From NCBI RefSeq assembly GCF_900141935.1, contig NZ_FQYX01000034.1, positions 1-39,839 on the forward strand: a DNA stretch of 39,839 nt, given 5' to 3'. Positions 17,107 through 26,648 of the stretch are shown one piece after another. The position numbers were made by a program, and so were the translations under genes. This DNA is from Arenibacter nanhaiticus (GTDB lineage Bacteria > Bacteroidota > Bacteroidia > Flavobacteriales > Flavobacteriaceae). The notes beneath the pieces were generated by a model that saw only the letters and a program-made list of their open reading frames with translations, searched no databases and was not told where the DNA came from. The stretch's first letter is position 1. Each line of letters begins with the position of its first letter.

Positions 17107-18972
17107 ATGGTAGAGCTTGCTGGAATTATTATACTTGGAATTATTGCCCAATGGGTAGCTTGGAAATTAAAGCTACCTGCTATTTTACCCTTAATTTTAA
17201 TCGGATTATTGGTTGGTCCTATTGCCACCATGTTTACCGATGATAGCTCCAAACTAATAGAACCTATTTGGAACGGCACTAAAGGATTATTTCCCGGAGA
17301 TAGCCTGTATTATTTTGTTTCCCTGGCCATTAGTATAATTTTATTCGAAGGAGGCCTTACGTTAAAACGATCGGAGGTGGCCAATGTGGGGCCTGTGATT
17401 ACCAAACTTATTACCGTAGGGTCCTTAGTGACTTTTTTTGGCGCCGGCCTGGCCGCACATTTTATTTTTGGACTGAATTGGCAAATGTCCTTTCTGTTTT
17501 CTTCCCTGATCATTGTGACAGGGCCTACAGTAATTACCCCTATTTTAAGGAATATACCCCTAAAAAAAGACCTTTCGGCAGTGTTGAAATGGGAAGGGAT
17601 CCTTATTGACCCCATTGGGGCCTTGGCGGCGGTATTGGTCTACGAATTTATTAGAGTAGGTGGAGGCGGGGACTATACGGTGACCGCTTTAATAGAGTTC
17701 GGGAAAATCTTGTTGTTCGGGTTTACCTTCGGATTTACCTTTGCCCATGCCTTGGTATTTGTGATTAAAAACAATTTTGTTCCCCATTATTTATTGAATG
17801 TGGTATCCTTATCTACCGTGCTTTTGGTGTTTGTAATGTCAGATGTATTCGCTCATGAATCGGGCCTATTGGCGGTGGTGATTATGGGAATGGTGATGGG
17901 TAACACCGATTTGCCAAATCTAAAGGAACTCTTGTATTTTAAGGAGAGCTTAAGCATTCTCTTAATTTCCATTTTATTCATTTTATTGGCGGCCAACATA
18001 AACCTAGCAGATTTAGAGCTAATCTATACTTGGAAGACCGTAGCTTTGTTTTGTAGCATCGTTTTTGTCATTCGTCCCTTGGGCGTATTTCTTAGTGCCA
18101 CGAGGTCTAACCTAAGCTTTAGGGATAAACTGTTTATAGGATGGGTAGGGCCTAGGGGAATCGTTGCGGCGGGTATTGCTTCTTTATTTGGGTCTAAATT
18201 ATTGGTACAAGGCGAGGCAGATGCACAATTTATAACCCCATTGGTCTTTATGATCGTTTTGGGAACCGTTTTGTTAAATGCAACCACGGCCAGACTTTTT
18301 GCTAAATTAATAGGGGTGTTTTTAAACAAGTCCGAGGGAATATTGATTATCGGGGCATCTAAAATTTCCAGACTTATTGGAAATTACCTTCAGGATAACA
18401 ACCGCCACGTGGTGCTGATAGATAACAACCCAAACAATGTAAATAAGGCTAAAAGACAAGGCTTGGAGGCCATCGCGGCCAATATTTATGCCGATTCCAT
18501 TACCGATAATATAGAGCTTAGTGATGTAGGTTATTTATTGGCGCTCACCGGGAATTCCGACATCAACAATTTTGCCATTAAACACTTTAAAAAGGAATAT
18601 GGGGAGAACGGGGCCTATCGCTTAATTAATTCGAGCGAAATGAACGACCCGGAAAAGAACCCTAAAGAAGGCCTGTTTTCGCATACGGACGATTTTATTA
18701 ACCTGACCGAAACTTCTAGGAAATATCCTAAGATCAATGAAATAGAGGTGAACAACAAGGAACATTACGATGGTCTTATAGAACTTTCCAAAGCCGATAA
18801 GGATATCGTGCCTTTATTTTTAAAAATGCCCGATGGCGAACTACGGATCATTTCGTCTTTTAGCAAGGAAATGGACGACATCACAGAAGGCTGTATATTG
18901 GTGTACCTAGGGAAGGAATTTGACTTAGAGGACGGTGTAAAAGAAGAGAAACCTAAGGAAATGGAGGTATAA
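17107..18972 (+). CDS. CPA1-family Na+(K+):H+ antiporter with TrkA-N-type domain
   Basis: I place the start at ATG 17107 (MVELAGIIILGIIAQWVAWK), giving 621 residues; the frame is open back to 16918, but those 63 residues look like spacer. The membrane part has the NhaP-type motifs FEGGLTL, a GPTVITPILRN loop in place of TDP and GPRGIVAAGIASLFG. At about 410 a TrkA-N-type segment begins (EGILIIGASKISRLIGNYLQ ... HVVLIDNNP), followed by a TrkA-C-like tail (KMPDGELRIISSFSKEM). It should exchange Na+ or K+ for protons and so adjust pH and ion balance. It is divergent from the CPA2 antiporter, an unusual pairing that suggests complementary roles under salt or pH stress. Confidence 0.9.
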   Translation: MVELAGIIILGIIAQWVAWKLKLPAILPLILIGLLVGPIATMFTDDSSKLIEPIWNGTKGLFPGDSLYYFVSLAISIILFEGGLTLKRSEVANVGPVITKLITVGSLVTFFGAGLAAHFIFGLNWQMSFLFSSLIIVTGPTVITPILRNIPLKKDLSAVLKWEGILIDPIGALAAVLVYEFIRVGGGGDYTVTALIEFGKILLFGFTFGFTFAHALVFVIKNNFVPHYLLNVVSLSTVLLVFVMSDVFAHESGLLAVVIMGMVMGNTDLPNLKELLYFKESLSILLISILFILLAANINLADLELIYTWKTVALFCSIVFVIRPLGVFLSATRSNLSFRDKLFIGWVGPRGIVAAGIASLFGSKLLVQGEADAQFITPLVFMIVLGTVLLNATTARLFAKLIGVFLNKSEGILIIGASKISRLIGNYLQDNNRHVVLIDNNPNNVNKAKRQGLEAIAANIYADSITDNIELSDVGYLLALTGNSDINNFAIKHFKKEYGENGAYRLINSSEMNDPEKNPKEGLFSHTDDFINLTETSRKYPKINEIEVNNKEHYDGLIELSKADKDIVPLFLKMPDGELRIISSFSKEMDDITEGCILVYLGKEFDLEDGVKEEKPKEMEV

Positions 18973-19040
18973 TCAATCGTAGGAAGGAGGTCGTTTCTCC
19001 TTCTTTGCCTGTCAACTTTTTAGCGAACGTTTAGGGGTTT

Positions 19041-19120
19041 GGGCGTTCCCTCCTGCGTCGGGCGGGCCCTTGGCTATATCCCTTGCTGCGCTGCGGGGAT
19101 GCCGCCGCGGTCCCTAACGC
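19041..19120 (+). repeat. Dispersed element, divergent copy A
   Basis: 80 bp from GGGCGTTCCC to TCCCTAACGC. It shares the blocks GGGCGTTCCC, GCTATATC, GGATGCCGC and CTAACGC with copies B and C but has a GC-rich centre. The central hairpin is ATCCC/GGGAT, replacing the A/T stem of the other copies. The tail continues TTCAGTGAACAATAA. Confidence 0.7.
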
Positions 19121-19375
19121 AGCATTCAGTGAACAATAACCAATTAGCAATAAACAATGCTTAACAGTGGTCAATACTGTTCAGGCATGGACAATTGTGT
19201 TTACTGTTCACTGATTCATGTCCCTTAGACTGGATTGTTTCTTGAAAATGACTGCAGCCAAGGCATCGCTACAGCTTGCCCCTTACTACAAATGCAAATC
19301 ATTGCATTTTTCGTGCGGTCCTCTTTGTTCTCTTTTCAATTTTCTTTTCTCTTTGATAATTGTTCACTGAAACCC

Positions 19376-19467
19376 GCGTTAGCTTTTGCAGCGGCATCCT
19401 TTTTTAAGGGGCCTTGGGCCGTTTAAAAAAGATATAGCGGAAAGAGCGACCCGTTAGGGGAACGCCC
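19376..19467 (-). repeat. Dispersed element, copy B
   Basis: 92 bp, minus strand, from GGGCGTTCCCC (19467 end) to GCTAACGC (19376 end). By my alignment it differs from copy C at 33477-33568 at three positions. The homology continues beyond it to about 19241, with shared blocks AGGACCGCA, GATTTGnATTTG, GTAAGGGG and CTTGGCTGCA. Centre: ATCTTTTTTAAA / TTTAAAAAAGGAT hairpin. Confidence 0.85.
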
Positions 19468-19525
19468 ATAGAATTGTTATTCTCAGAAACAGTAGCGTCT
19501 TAGTCGTTAGGGCCACAAATAAGGG

Positions 19526-20347
19526 CTATTGGTAGACTTTTACCCAATCTATGATCATTTGTACCGGTAAATCCTCGGGGGACACAGCGCCCACCCAAGA
19601 ACCGCCCAACTGCATGTCGAGCATAAAGTAAAAGGGCTGGTCAAAAGGCCATTGTGTGGCATCTACCCCCTCTAATTTGGGATAGGTAAACGTTTCCTTG
19701 CCGTTAAGGGTAAACACCAATTTATCTGGGAACCATTCCAGGCCATAAATATTGTATTTTTCTGGCCGTACCGCCGTTGTAGAAGAATGCGGAGGAACGG
19801 AATTTTGTTTTAGTTCTAAGGTATAGTAGGAGTGTATGGTCTGGTAAATCTTATCTTCGTAACTCAAGCGTTCCATGATATCGATTTCCCCGTTTCTGGG
19901 ATATTTCCCGTATTTGGGCTGGTCTGCCAACATCCAAATGGCGGGCCAAGCACCTTGTGCGCTCTCTAATTTGGCGCGGACTTCGATCTTCCCGTATTGA
20001 AAGGCAAATTTTCCCTTGGTTGAAACGCCACCGGTTAAAAAAGGAACGGTATCCCTGCTGCGGTCCGGATTAACGATCCCGCGTAGGTATAATTTCCCGT
20101 TCTTTACCTGATACACATCTTCGTGATCGGACATATAATTGGACCAATCTGGGGTACCCCTTTCAATAATATTCCACTTGCCGGGGTCTAGAAAATCCTT
20201 TTTGTCAAAAGACTCTTCCCAAACCAATTGCCAACCATCGGTACTGTTTGGAGCGGGAGTTTTTAAGGAACTACAACCGCTGAGGATACAAAAAGCCCAT
20301 AAGCATAGACCTATTATTTGGAGGGTATACTTATGGGCCGCAGTCAT
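19526..20347 (-). CDS. GH16 family glucanase lipoprotein (laminarinase-like)
   Basis: 273 residues; the lipobox ends at Cys25 (CILSGC). The catalytic signature GEIDIMER is present: Glu154 as nucleophile, Asp156, and Glu159 as acid/base. Flanking substrate-cleft residues (WPAIWML, GLEWFPDKLVFTLNG) and the final strand IDWVKVYQ match GH16 beta-1,3- or mixed-linkage glucanases. As a surface lipoprotein it would cut algal or microbial beta-glucan such as laminarin, fitting a marine lifestyle. No SusCD pair or other polysaccharide gene is next to it; instead its ATG overlaps the stop codon of lepA (TAATG), so it is probably translated from the lepA transcript. GH16 also includes kappa-carrageenases and agarases, so the substrate is an inference. 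Confidence 0.9.
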   Translation of the reverse strand: MTAAHKYTLQIIGLCLWAFCILSGCSSLKTPAPNSTDGWQLVWEESFDKKDFLDPGKWNIIERGTPDWSNYMSDHEDVYQVKNGKLYLRGIVNPDRSRDTVPFLTGGVSTKGKFAFQYGKIEVRAKLESAQGAWPAIWMLADQPKYGKYPRNGEIDIMERLSYEDKIYQTIHSYYTLELKQNSVPPHSSTTAVRPEKYNIYGLEWFPDKLVFTLNGKETFTYPKLEGVDATQWPFDQPFYFMLDMQLGGSWVGAVSPEDLPVQMIIDWVKVYQ

Positions 20348-22143
20348 TAGTCGTTCAGTTTTAAAACGGCCATGAACGCTTGCTGTGGGATCTCTACGTT
20401 CCCCACTTGACGCATACGTTTTTTACCTTTCTTTTGCTTTTCCAATAATTTACGCTTACGGGAAATATCACCTCCATAACACTTGGCGGTAACATCTTTA
20501 CGCAAGGCTTTTATCGTTTCCCTGGAAATGATCTTCGCTCCAATAGCCGCTTGGATTGGAATATCGAACTGTTGCCTAGGGATCAGTTCTTTTAATTTCT
20601 CACACATTTTTTTACCGATATTGGCGGCATTGTCGGCATGGATCAAGGCAGAAAGTGCATCTACCGGCTGTGCATTCAAAAGAATATCTACACGCACCAA
20701 TTTAGAGGTACGCATACCAATAGGAGAGTAGTCAAAAGAAGCATATCCCTTGGAAACTGTTTTTAGACGATCGTAAAAGTCAAAAACAATCTCGGCCAAG
20801 GGCATATCAAAATTGAGCTCTACCCTTTCTGGCGTTAAATAGGTCTGGTTCGTAATCTGTCCCCTTTTATCGATACAAAGAGACATTACGTTCCCTACAA
20901 AATCTGATTTTGTAATGATGGTAGCCTTAATATAAGGCTCCTCTACACGGTCTAATGTAGACGGATCGGGTAAATCTGACGGGTTGTTAACGATAAGGGC
21001 GTCTTCCGGATTTTTACGGGTAAAGGCGTGGTAACTAACGTTGGGTACGGTAGTAATAACCGTCATATCGAACTCGCGCTCCAAACGTTCCTGGATAATC
21101 TCCATGTGAAGCATTCCTAAGAAACCACAACGGAAACCAAAACCAAGGGCAGCACTACTTTCGGGTGCAAAAACCAAGGAAGCATCGTTTAATTGCAATT
21201 TCTCCATAGAAGAACGCAATTCTTCGTAATCCTCCGTATCTACAGGGTAAATACCGGCAAATACCATAGGTTTAACATCTTCAAATCCTCCAATGGCATT
21301 TTTGGTAGGGTTGGCAGCATCGGTAATGGTGTCACCTACTTTTACCTCGCGGGCGTCTTTGATACCGGTGATCAGATATCCTACATCTCCGGCTTTGATA
21401 ACTTGTTTAGGATGTTGTGCCAATTTTAAGGTTCCTACCTCATCGGCGTAGTAATCCTTGTTGGTGGCAACAAATTTTATTTTCTGGCCTTTTTTAATTT
21501 CTCCGTTGATAACCCTAAAGTAGGTCTCAACCCCTCTGAACGGATTATAGACAGAATCGAAAACCAAGGCTTGTAAAGATTCGTCCGGATTGCCTTTAGG
21601 GGCAGGGATACGCTCTATAATAGCCGTTAAAATATCTTTGATTCCCAGTCCGGATTTGGCACTGGCAGGGATCACTTCTTCTCTAGAACAACCTAAAAGT
21701 TCTACGATATCATCGGTAACCTCTTCCGGATTGGCACTTGGTAAATCTACCTTGTTCAATACAGGAATAATTTCCAAATCGTTCTCTAAGGCCAAATAAA
21801 GGTTCGATATTGTCTGGGCCTGTATGCTCTGGGCCGCATCTACGATCAATAAGGCTCCTTCACAAGCCGCGATAGATCGGGAAACTTCATAGGAAAAATC
21901 TACGTGACCAGGAGTGTCAATTAGGTTTAAGATATATTTTTCACCTTCATGTTCGTAGTCCATTTGTATGGCATGACTCTTAATGGTAATACCGCGTTCC
22001 CGCTCCAAATCCATGCTATCTAATAGCTGATTTTGTTTTTCACGGTCGGTTACCGATCCGGTATATTCCAATAATCTATCGGCTAAGGTGCTTTTACCGT
22101 GATCAATATGTGCAATAATGCAAAAATTCCGTATGTTTTTCAT
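20347..22143 (-). CDS. lepA: Elongation factor 4 (LepA), ribosomal back-translocase GTPase
   Basis: 598 residues, the standard length. GTP-binding boxes are complete: AHIDHGKST (G1, 11-19), RGITI (G2), DTPGHVDF (G3), NKVD (G4) and SAKSG (G5). The LepA-specific C-terminal domain ends FMAVLKLND after the basic [16 protein letters not shown]. The protein binds the ribosome and is thought to remodel stalled or mistranslocated complexes. Start ATG 22143. Its stop shares a base with the GH16 start, an operon partner that does not fit its function. Confidence 0.97.
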   Translation of the reverse strand: MKNIRNFCIIAHIDHGKSTLADRLLEYTGSVTDREKQNQLLDSMDLERERGITIKSHAIQMDYEHEGEKYILNLIDTPGHVDFSYEVSRSIAACEGALLIVDAAQSIQAQTISNLYLALENDLEIIPVLNKVDLPSANPEEVTDDIVELLGCSREEVIPASAKSGLGIKDILTAIIERIPAPKGNPDESLQALVFDSVYNPFRGVETYFRVINGEIKKGQKIKFVATNKDYYADEVGTLKLAQHPKQVIKAGDVGYLITGIKDAREVKVGDTITDAANPTKNAIGGFEDVKPMVFAGIYPVDTEDYEELRSSMEKLQLNDASLVFAPESSAALGFGFRCGFLGMLHMEIIQERLEREFDMTVITTVPNVSYHAFTRKNPEDALIVNNPSDLPDPSTLDRVEEPYIKATIITKSDFVGNVMSLCIDKRGQITNQTYLTPERVELNFDMPLAEIVFDFYDRLKTVSKGYASFDYSPIGMRTSKLVRVDILLNAQPVDALSALIHADNAANIGKKMCEKLKELIPRQQFDIPIQAAIGAKIISRETIKALRKDVTAKCYGGDISRKRKLLEKQKKGKKRMRQVGNVEIPQQAFMAVLKLND

Positions 22144-22447
22144 CTATGCTGAATTATTTCAGTTCCATTTTTCAACGCCCGAGACACCAAGGGGTGCAAT
22201 GGCATTAAAATCAACTGCAAATATAGGCTTTATCCATGATTTTTTTAGTAAAAAAGCAGTGCTCTTTTCTTGGAAGATAGCAAGGCTGGTAAAATAATTG
22301 TTCCAGATAGTGCCTAATCCTTTCTAATCTTTTAAATGAGGTAAATTATTGACAACGAATTACAGAAAAGGGCCTGTTTTCTTAAATTTATGTTATAATT
22401 TTAGATTGTTGGAAAAAAATCAACCCCCCCCCTAATTTGATATTTTC
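22144..22447. promoter_or_regulatory. Divergent spacer with a C9 tract
   Basis: Intergenic DNA between lepA (minus) and the receptor gene (plus). It carries a run of nine C at 22424-22432, ending 15 bp before the GTG at 22448, in otherwise A/T-rich sequence. Such tracts are prone to slippage and here would alter promoter spacing or the leader. I see no exact TAnnTTTG box upstream. Confidence 0.55.
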
Positions 22448-24856
22448 GTGAGACAACTATTTAAAAATTACGCGTTTTTGTGTCTGTTCTCATTCCCAAT
22501 GTGGGGACAAGAATTCCAAATTTCGGGGGAGGTACGCCAAACAAATGGGCAAAATATTGCCTTTGCCAATCTTGTTCTATTACACGCTTCGGACAGTAGT
22601 TTTGTAACAGGAACTGCTTCGGATGAAAACGGATTCTTTGCTTTTAACAATATCGCCCCCAACGCCTATTTTTTACAGGCCAGTTATATTGGCAATTCTT
22701 CCCCTTTTCGGCGCATAGAGCTGACCTCAAATACAAGCTTGGAAACAATTTTTTTGGACAATGAGATTCAAGAGTTACACGAGGTGGTCGTCGTTTCCAA
22801 TAAGCCCACGGTTGTAAAAAAGGTCGATCGTTTGGTGTTTAACATAGAAAACACAGCGCTTTCAGAATCCGATATTTGGGAGGTTCTTAAAAACACCCCG
22901 AGTGTATTTGTGATGAACGAAAAGATTACCGTTAAGGGAGAAAGCGGGGTGCAGATTTATATCAATGACAAAAGGGTACAGCTTCCCCAAAGCGATGTGT
23001 TACAGCTTTTAAGCGGTACGGGGGCTAGCGCAGTACAAGCGATAGAGGTAATTAGCGCCCCACCGGCAAAGTACGATGCCGAAGGTGGGGCTATTATCAA
23101 TATTAAAATGAAGAAAAATCTGGTCTCAGGGTATAATGGAGCCGTATTTAACCGCTATGAACAAGGGGTTTTTCCGCAACAAATGCTGGGAACCAACCAT
23201 TATTTTAAGGGAAAAAAGCTGGAAACTTCCTTCAATTATAGCTTTGGCCAGGAAAAGTTTTTAACCCGCTATACCGATGTCACTTATTTTATGGACCAAG
23301 GAAATGTACGGGAAACATGGACCTCCTATTTAGAGTCCATTGATAAGCGCAAGAAACATACCGCCAGCGTATTTTTGGATTATCCCTTGGATGACAACAA
23401 TACGCTGGCTTTTTCTTCCATCGCTTCGCTAAGGCCTTTAGGAAATGCCAGGGATTTTTCCGATACTAGGATCCAAGAGCAAGACACGCCTAATGGCAGC
23501 GGATTTTACACCAATATCGATTCCGAATCCGAAGGGGTCAACACGGCTTTTTATCTAGATTATATACGAAAGCTGAACCCAGAAGGGGCGCGGCTAAGCT
23601 TTAATTCCCATCTTACTTATTATCAATACGAGAGAGAGCAGTTGTTATCAACCGATTTCTATGATAACAATAGGCGTGTTGCCAATGAGAACGACTTTTC
23701 TACGACCAATGATCAGCAGACTAATTTATATAGCCTACAAACAGATTACCAATCGCCCATAGGGGAAAAAAGCACCTTGGAAACCGGTCTAAAATATGCC
23801 CTTATTAATTCCGAAAGCCGTATTGACCAGGTGGGATTCGACCGAGATCAACCCGGAATAGATCCTACCGAGAAGGGTGTTTTTCTATACGACGAACATA
23901 TATGGGCAGCCTACGCCAGCTTTCAAACCCAAGGCGAAAAATGGTCCCTTAAAAGTGGTCTAAGGGCAGAATACACCGAGACAACGAGCAATTTTAGTCA
24001 GTTGAACAAAAAGGTAAAAAAGGATTATTTAGAATTGTTTCCTAGCCTTTATTTGCGGTTTGCACCGCACGATAATCACCAGTGGGGGTTGAGTGTAAAA
24101 AGGAGTATTGCCAGACCTAGCTACGATAAGGTAAATCCGTTTCAGGTCTTTCAGTCCAATAATTCTGTGGTAGAGGGAAATATGGACTTGCAGCCTTCGT
24201 TTAAACATTCGGCGATTTTCTCCTATACCTATCAGAGCGATTATACCTTTGAATTGTTTTATCGCTATCACACCAATATTATAAGGTTGCTTACTTTTCA
24301 GGACAATGAGTACGAATTGCTGAGATTTAGGACCAGCAACGTAGATAGGGAATTGGCTTACGGCTCAGATTTTATCTATAATAAAGGAGTGGCAAAATTC
24401 TGGGACACCTATTTTTTGGCTTCCTATTTTTATAGTGCCGAGCGGTTTGTAGATCTGGATTCACAGCAGAAAATAGATCAAGGCCTATGGACGCTTTTGG
24501 TAAAGTGGAACAATAATTTTTCCTTGCTCAAGGATAAGTCCCTCAGCGGCAATATTAATTTTATGTACGTGTCTCCCATTATCAGGGGAAATTCTAGACA
24601 GGAGAAGTATAACGAATGGGAGATATCTCTTAAAAAGACCGTTTTTGGGAAAAGAGGTATCTTAAGTATGGGTCTTACAGATGTATTTAAGCAATTTAAT
24701 CTACGGAATACCCGTAAGTATGGCAACCAGTATAATACGTCTGTATACCGACCAGATGGGCGAATTTTCTCCCTGGGATTCCGTTATAAATTTGGGAATC
24801 TTGGTATAAAAGATAACTACCGCTCCAAGAATGTAGAGGAACGAAACCGACTGTGA
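22448..24856 (+). CDS. TonB-dependent receptor-like outer-membrane beta-barrel protein 1
   Basis: 802 residues from GTG 22448; signal peptide NYAFLCLFSFPMWGQ. A CarboxypepD_reg-like beta-sandwich follows (FQISGEVRQTNGQNIAFANL, residues 22-100), then a plug-like region (VVVSNKPTVVKKVDRLVFNI, APPAKYDAEGGAIINIKM) and a long beta-barrel of the OMP_b-brl_3 type ending SLGFRYKFGNLG. The final strand is not the last residue; a short charged tail follows. Such proteins import large ligands or metal chelates through the outer membrane, with energy from TonB, or act as barrels of unknown cargo. No SusD partner is present. A closely similar paralogue lies 1.8 kb downstream, with an MFS gene between. The poly-C tract before the start suggests variable expression. 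Confidence 0.88.
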   Translation: MRQLFKNYAFLCLFSFPMWGQEFQISGEVRQTNGQNIAFANLVLLHASDSSFVTGTASDENGFFAFNNIAPNAYFLQASYIGNSSPFRRIELTSNTSLETIFLDNEIQELHEVVVVSNKPTVVKKVDRLVFNIENTALSESDIWEVLKNTPSVFVMNEKITVKGESGVQIYINDKRVQLPQSDVLQLLSGTGASAVQAIEVISAPPAKYDAEGGAIINIKMKKNLVSGYNGAVFNRYEQGVFPQQMLGTNHYFKGKKLETSFNYSFGQEKFLTRYTDVTYFMDQGNVRETWTSYLESIDKRKKHTASVFLDYPLDDNNTLAFSSIASLRPLGNARDFSDTRIQEQDTPNGSGFYTNIDSESEGVNTAFYLDYIRKLNPEGARLSFNSHLTYYQYEREQLLSTDFYDNNRRVANENDFSTTNDQQTNLYSLQTDYQSPIGEKSTLETGLKYALINSESRIDQVGFDRDQPGIDPTEKGVFLYDEHIWAAYASFQTQGEKWSLKSGLRAEYTETTSNFSQLNKKVKKDYLELFPSLYLRFAPHDNHQWGLSVKRSIARPSYDKVNPFQVFQSNNSVVEGNMDLQPSFKHSAIFSYTYQSDYTFELFYRYHTNIIRLLTFQDNEYELLRFRTSNVDRELAYGSDFIYNKGVAKFWDTYFLASYFYSAERFVDLDSQQKIDQGLWTLLVKWNNNFSLLKDKSLSGNINFMYVSPIIRGNSRQEKYNEWEISLKKTVFGKRGILSMGLTDVFKQFNLRNTRKYGNQYNTSVYRPDGRIFSLGFRYKFGNLGIKDNYRSKNVEERNRL

Positions 24857-24953
24857 TATACTAGAGAAAACGGTTACAACAAAGGCTCCAGAGCCTAGAA
24901 CACTATATAAGGAAGGACTTAAAGGCCACCATGTATAGTTCCCACAACTTCTT

Positions 24954-26174
24954 TTATTCAAAAGAAACATAGCTGTCCTTGGCAGCGGTCAGGCCAACCT
25001 TGCACAATACAAATGCCGTAAAGACCAATAAACCGAGGGGATAGTACCAAGTGTCGGCAAGGCTGAACAGGGCGCCAAAAACCGGCGGGCCACAGGCAGC
25101 AATGATATAGCCAACGGTTTGGGACATGCCCGAAAGTTCTGCCGATTCCGAGGTTTGCCTTGTCCTTAGGACCATAAACATCATCGCTAGGGTAAAGGCC
25201 AAGCCAAGGGCTATCCCGATACTTATTACCGATGGGATAATAAAGGTAGTTTTTCCAAGGATTATGCCGGCTAGGCCAAAAAGCAGTAATCCGAAAGTAA
25301 CCCATACCAAAGGTCGCTGGTTTTTCATCCGCGCCGCTAAAATGGGACCGACAAGCATAATGGGCAATTGGGCCATTTGAATAAAGGAAAGCATCCAACC
25401 AGAACGATCGGCAGACATGCCCCAACTTTGCAATATGGTAGGCAGCCATGCGGCAAAACAGTAGAACAACAGGGATTGCAAGCCCATAAAAACAGCTATA
25501 TTCCATGCCAATCCCGATTTCCAAAGAGAGGAGTTCGATTTCTGTTTAGGTTGCGATCCTACTGCCGAGGCTTTTCGGGCCTGTGGGAACCAGATAAGAA
25601 AGCCTAACAAGGCCAAAAAGCCCCATATACCAATAGAGCCTCGCCATCCAAAACCACTGAGTTCGCCAATTTGTATGCTAAATCCGGCCGCTAGGGCCGA
25701 AGTGAAATTCATAGATACCAAATACACCCCCGTGACAATACCCACCTTGGAAGGAAACTGTTTTTTGATAAATGCCGGCATTAATACATTGCCTACCGTA
25801 ATGGCCGCCCCAATTAAGGCGGCTCCGAAAAATAATAAGAATACATTGCCAAAAGACCGTATGAATAAGCCAAAGGCCAAAACCAATAAGGAGTACAAGA
25901 GTAATTTTTCCAATCCTATTTTGCGGCCGAGTTTTGGTGCAAAAACAGATAAAAAGGCAAAGGACATTAAAGGGATGGCCGTAAGAAGACCGACAAGCGC
26001 CGGCCTTAGATGAAGATGGTCGGAAAGTTCGGCGATAACCGGACCTACCGACGTAATAGGAGCGCGCAAATTAGCGGCTATAAATACAATCCCAAGAACA
26101 ATTAAAACAAGCTCAAAATTTATTTTTCCATGGGCCTTGCCGGCCACCGAAATCCTAGCTTTTCCCTTCATCAA
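24954..26174 (-). CDS. MFS transporter, CynX/NimT-like
   Basis: 406 residues, about twelve membrane helices. The opening loop LRAPITSVGPVIAELSDHL is a hallmark of the CynX/NimT branch, whose characterised members export cyanate or 2-nitroimidazole or take up anions. MMFMVLRTRQTSESAELSGM and SQTVGYIIAACGPPVFGALF also fit this group. The gene is convergent with the first receptor gene (97 bp gap) and divergent from the second. A functional link with the two receptors is possible but not shown. Confidence 0.88.
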   Translation of the reverse strand: MMKGKARISVAGKAHGKINFELVLIVLGIVFIAANLRAPITSVGPVIAELSDHLHLRPALVGLLTAIPLMSFAFLSVFAPKLGRKIGLEKLLLYSLLVLAFGLFIRSFGNVFLLFFGAALIGAAITVGNVLMPAFIKKQFPSKVGIVTGVYLVSMNFTSALAAGFSIQIGELSGFGWRGSIGIWGFLALLGFLIWFPQARKASAVGSQPKQKSNSSLWKSGLAWNIAVFMGLQSLLFYCFAAWLPTILQSWGMSADRSGWMLSFIQMAQLPIMLVGPILAARMKNQRPLVWVTFGLLLFGLAGIILGKTTFIIPSVISIGIALGLAFTLAMMFMVLRTRQTSESAELSGMSQTVGYIIAACGPPVFGALFSLADTWYYPLGLLVFTAFVLCKVGLTAAKDSYVSFE

Positions 26175-26648
26175 TAGATACCTTATTTGGAAGGGGCCAA
26201 GGTATCGCTTATTTAGCTATAAATAGGCTATAAAAAGGTTAAGGCTTCCTTAACAAAAAACCTTGGTGTATAGGTGATTAGGAAGGTATTACGCTCCTTC
26301 TTGAAATCAGCGGCCTACAACCGAGAAATGAATGGCCATCAGTAGCATCCTCGGTTGCAATAAGTAGCCTAAAAAGCCTTTAAATAACCACAACAACACC
26401 TAATGGACAGTAAAATCCGTTTTGTTGGGCGAAGGAATACCTGATATTAATAATTTTTGGGCCTCTGGTATAGAAAAGCAAAAAGGTAAGGGGCAGTGGT
26501 GATTTTTTTGGAAGCTGATGACCCTAAATTCATTATAGATAATTAATTTTAACGCGAAAAATATTATAGAGATAATACTTAGGATAAATAAACGTCTAAT
26601 TCTTAAATAAATCTTAAATTTGTTAGGATTGCCAACTTAAAACCGAAC
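26175..26648. other. Spacer upstream of second receptor gene
   Basis: About 470 bp between divergent genes. No gene or RNA is recognised. The last 70 bp are A/T-rich and contain the candidate -7 box listed separately. Confidence 0.4.
26615..26622 (+). promoter_or_regulatory. Candidate -7 box for the second receptor gene
   Basis: TAAATTTG matches TAnnTTTG and ends 26 bp before the TTG start at 26649, a sensible leader length. There is no clear TTG at -33. Confidence 0.4.

Larger units (their letters stand above)
18973..19525. other. Repeat-bearing spacer between convergent genes
   Basis: About 550 bp with no credible gene. It is built from two copies of a dispersed element in opposite orientation (19041-19120 plus; 19376-19467 minus), whose tails face each other and contain echoes of TGAACAATAA/TTCACTGA. 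The element is listed separately. Confidence 0.7.

Noticed and set aside
19235-19426. 63-codon ORF in the repeat-bearing spacer
   Set aside because: It lies across the tail and core of dispersed copy B; the DNA is explained by the repeat and the peptide is not protein-like.
24958-25524. 188-codon minus-strand ORF inside the MFS gene
   Set aside because: Shadow frame of the transporter; low-complexity aromatic/His composition and no domain, whereas the overlapping frame matches MFS throughout.
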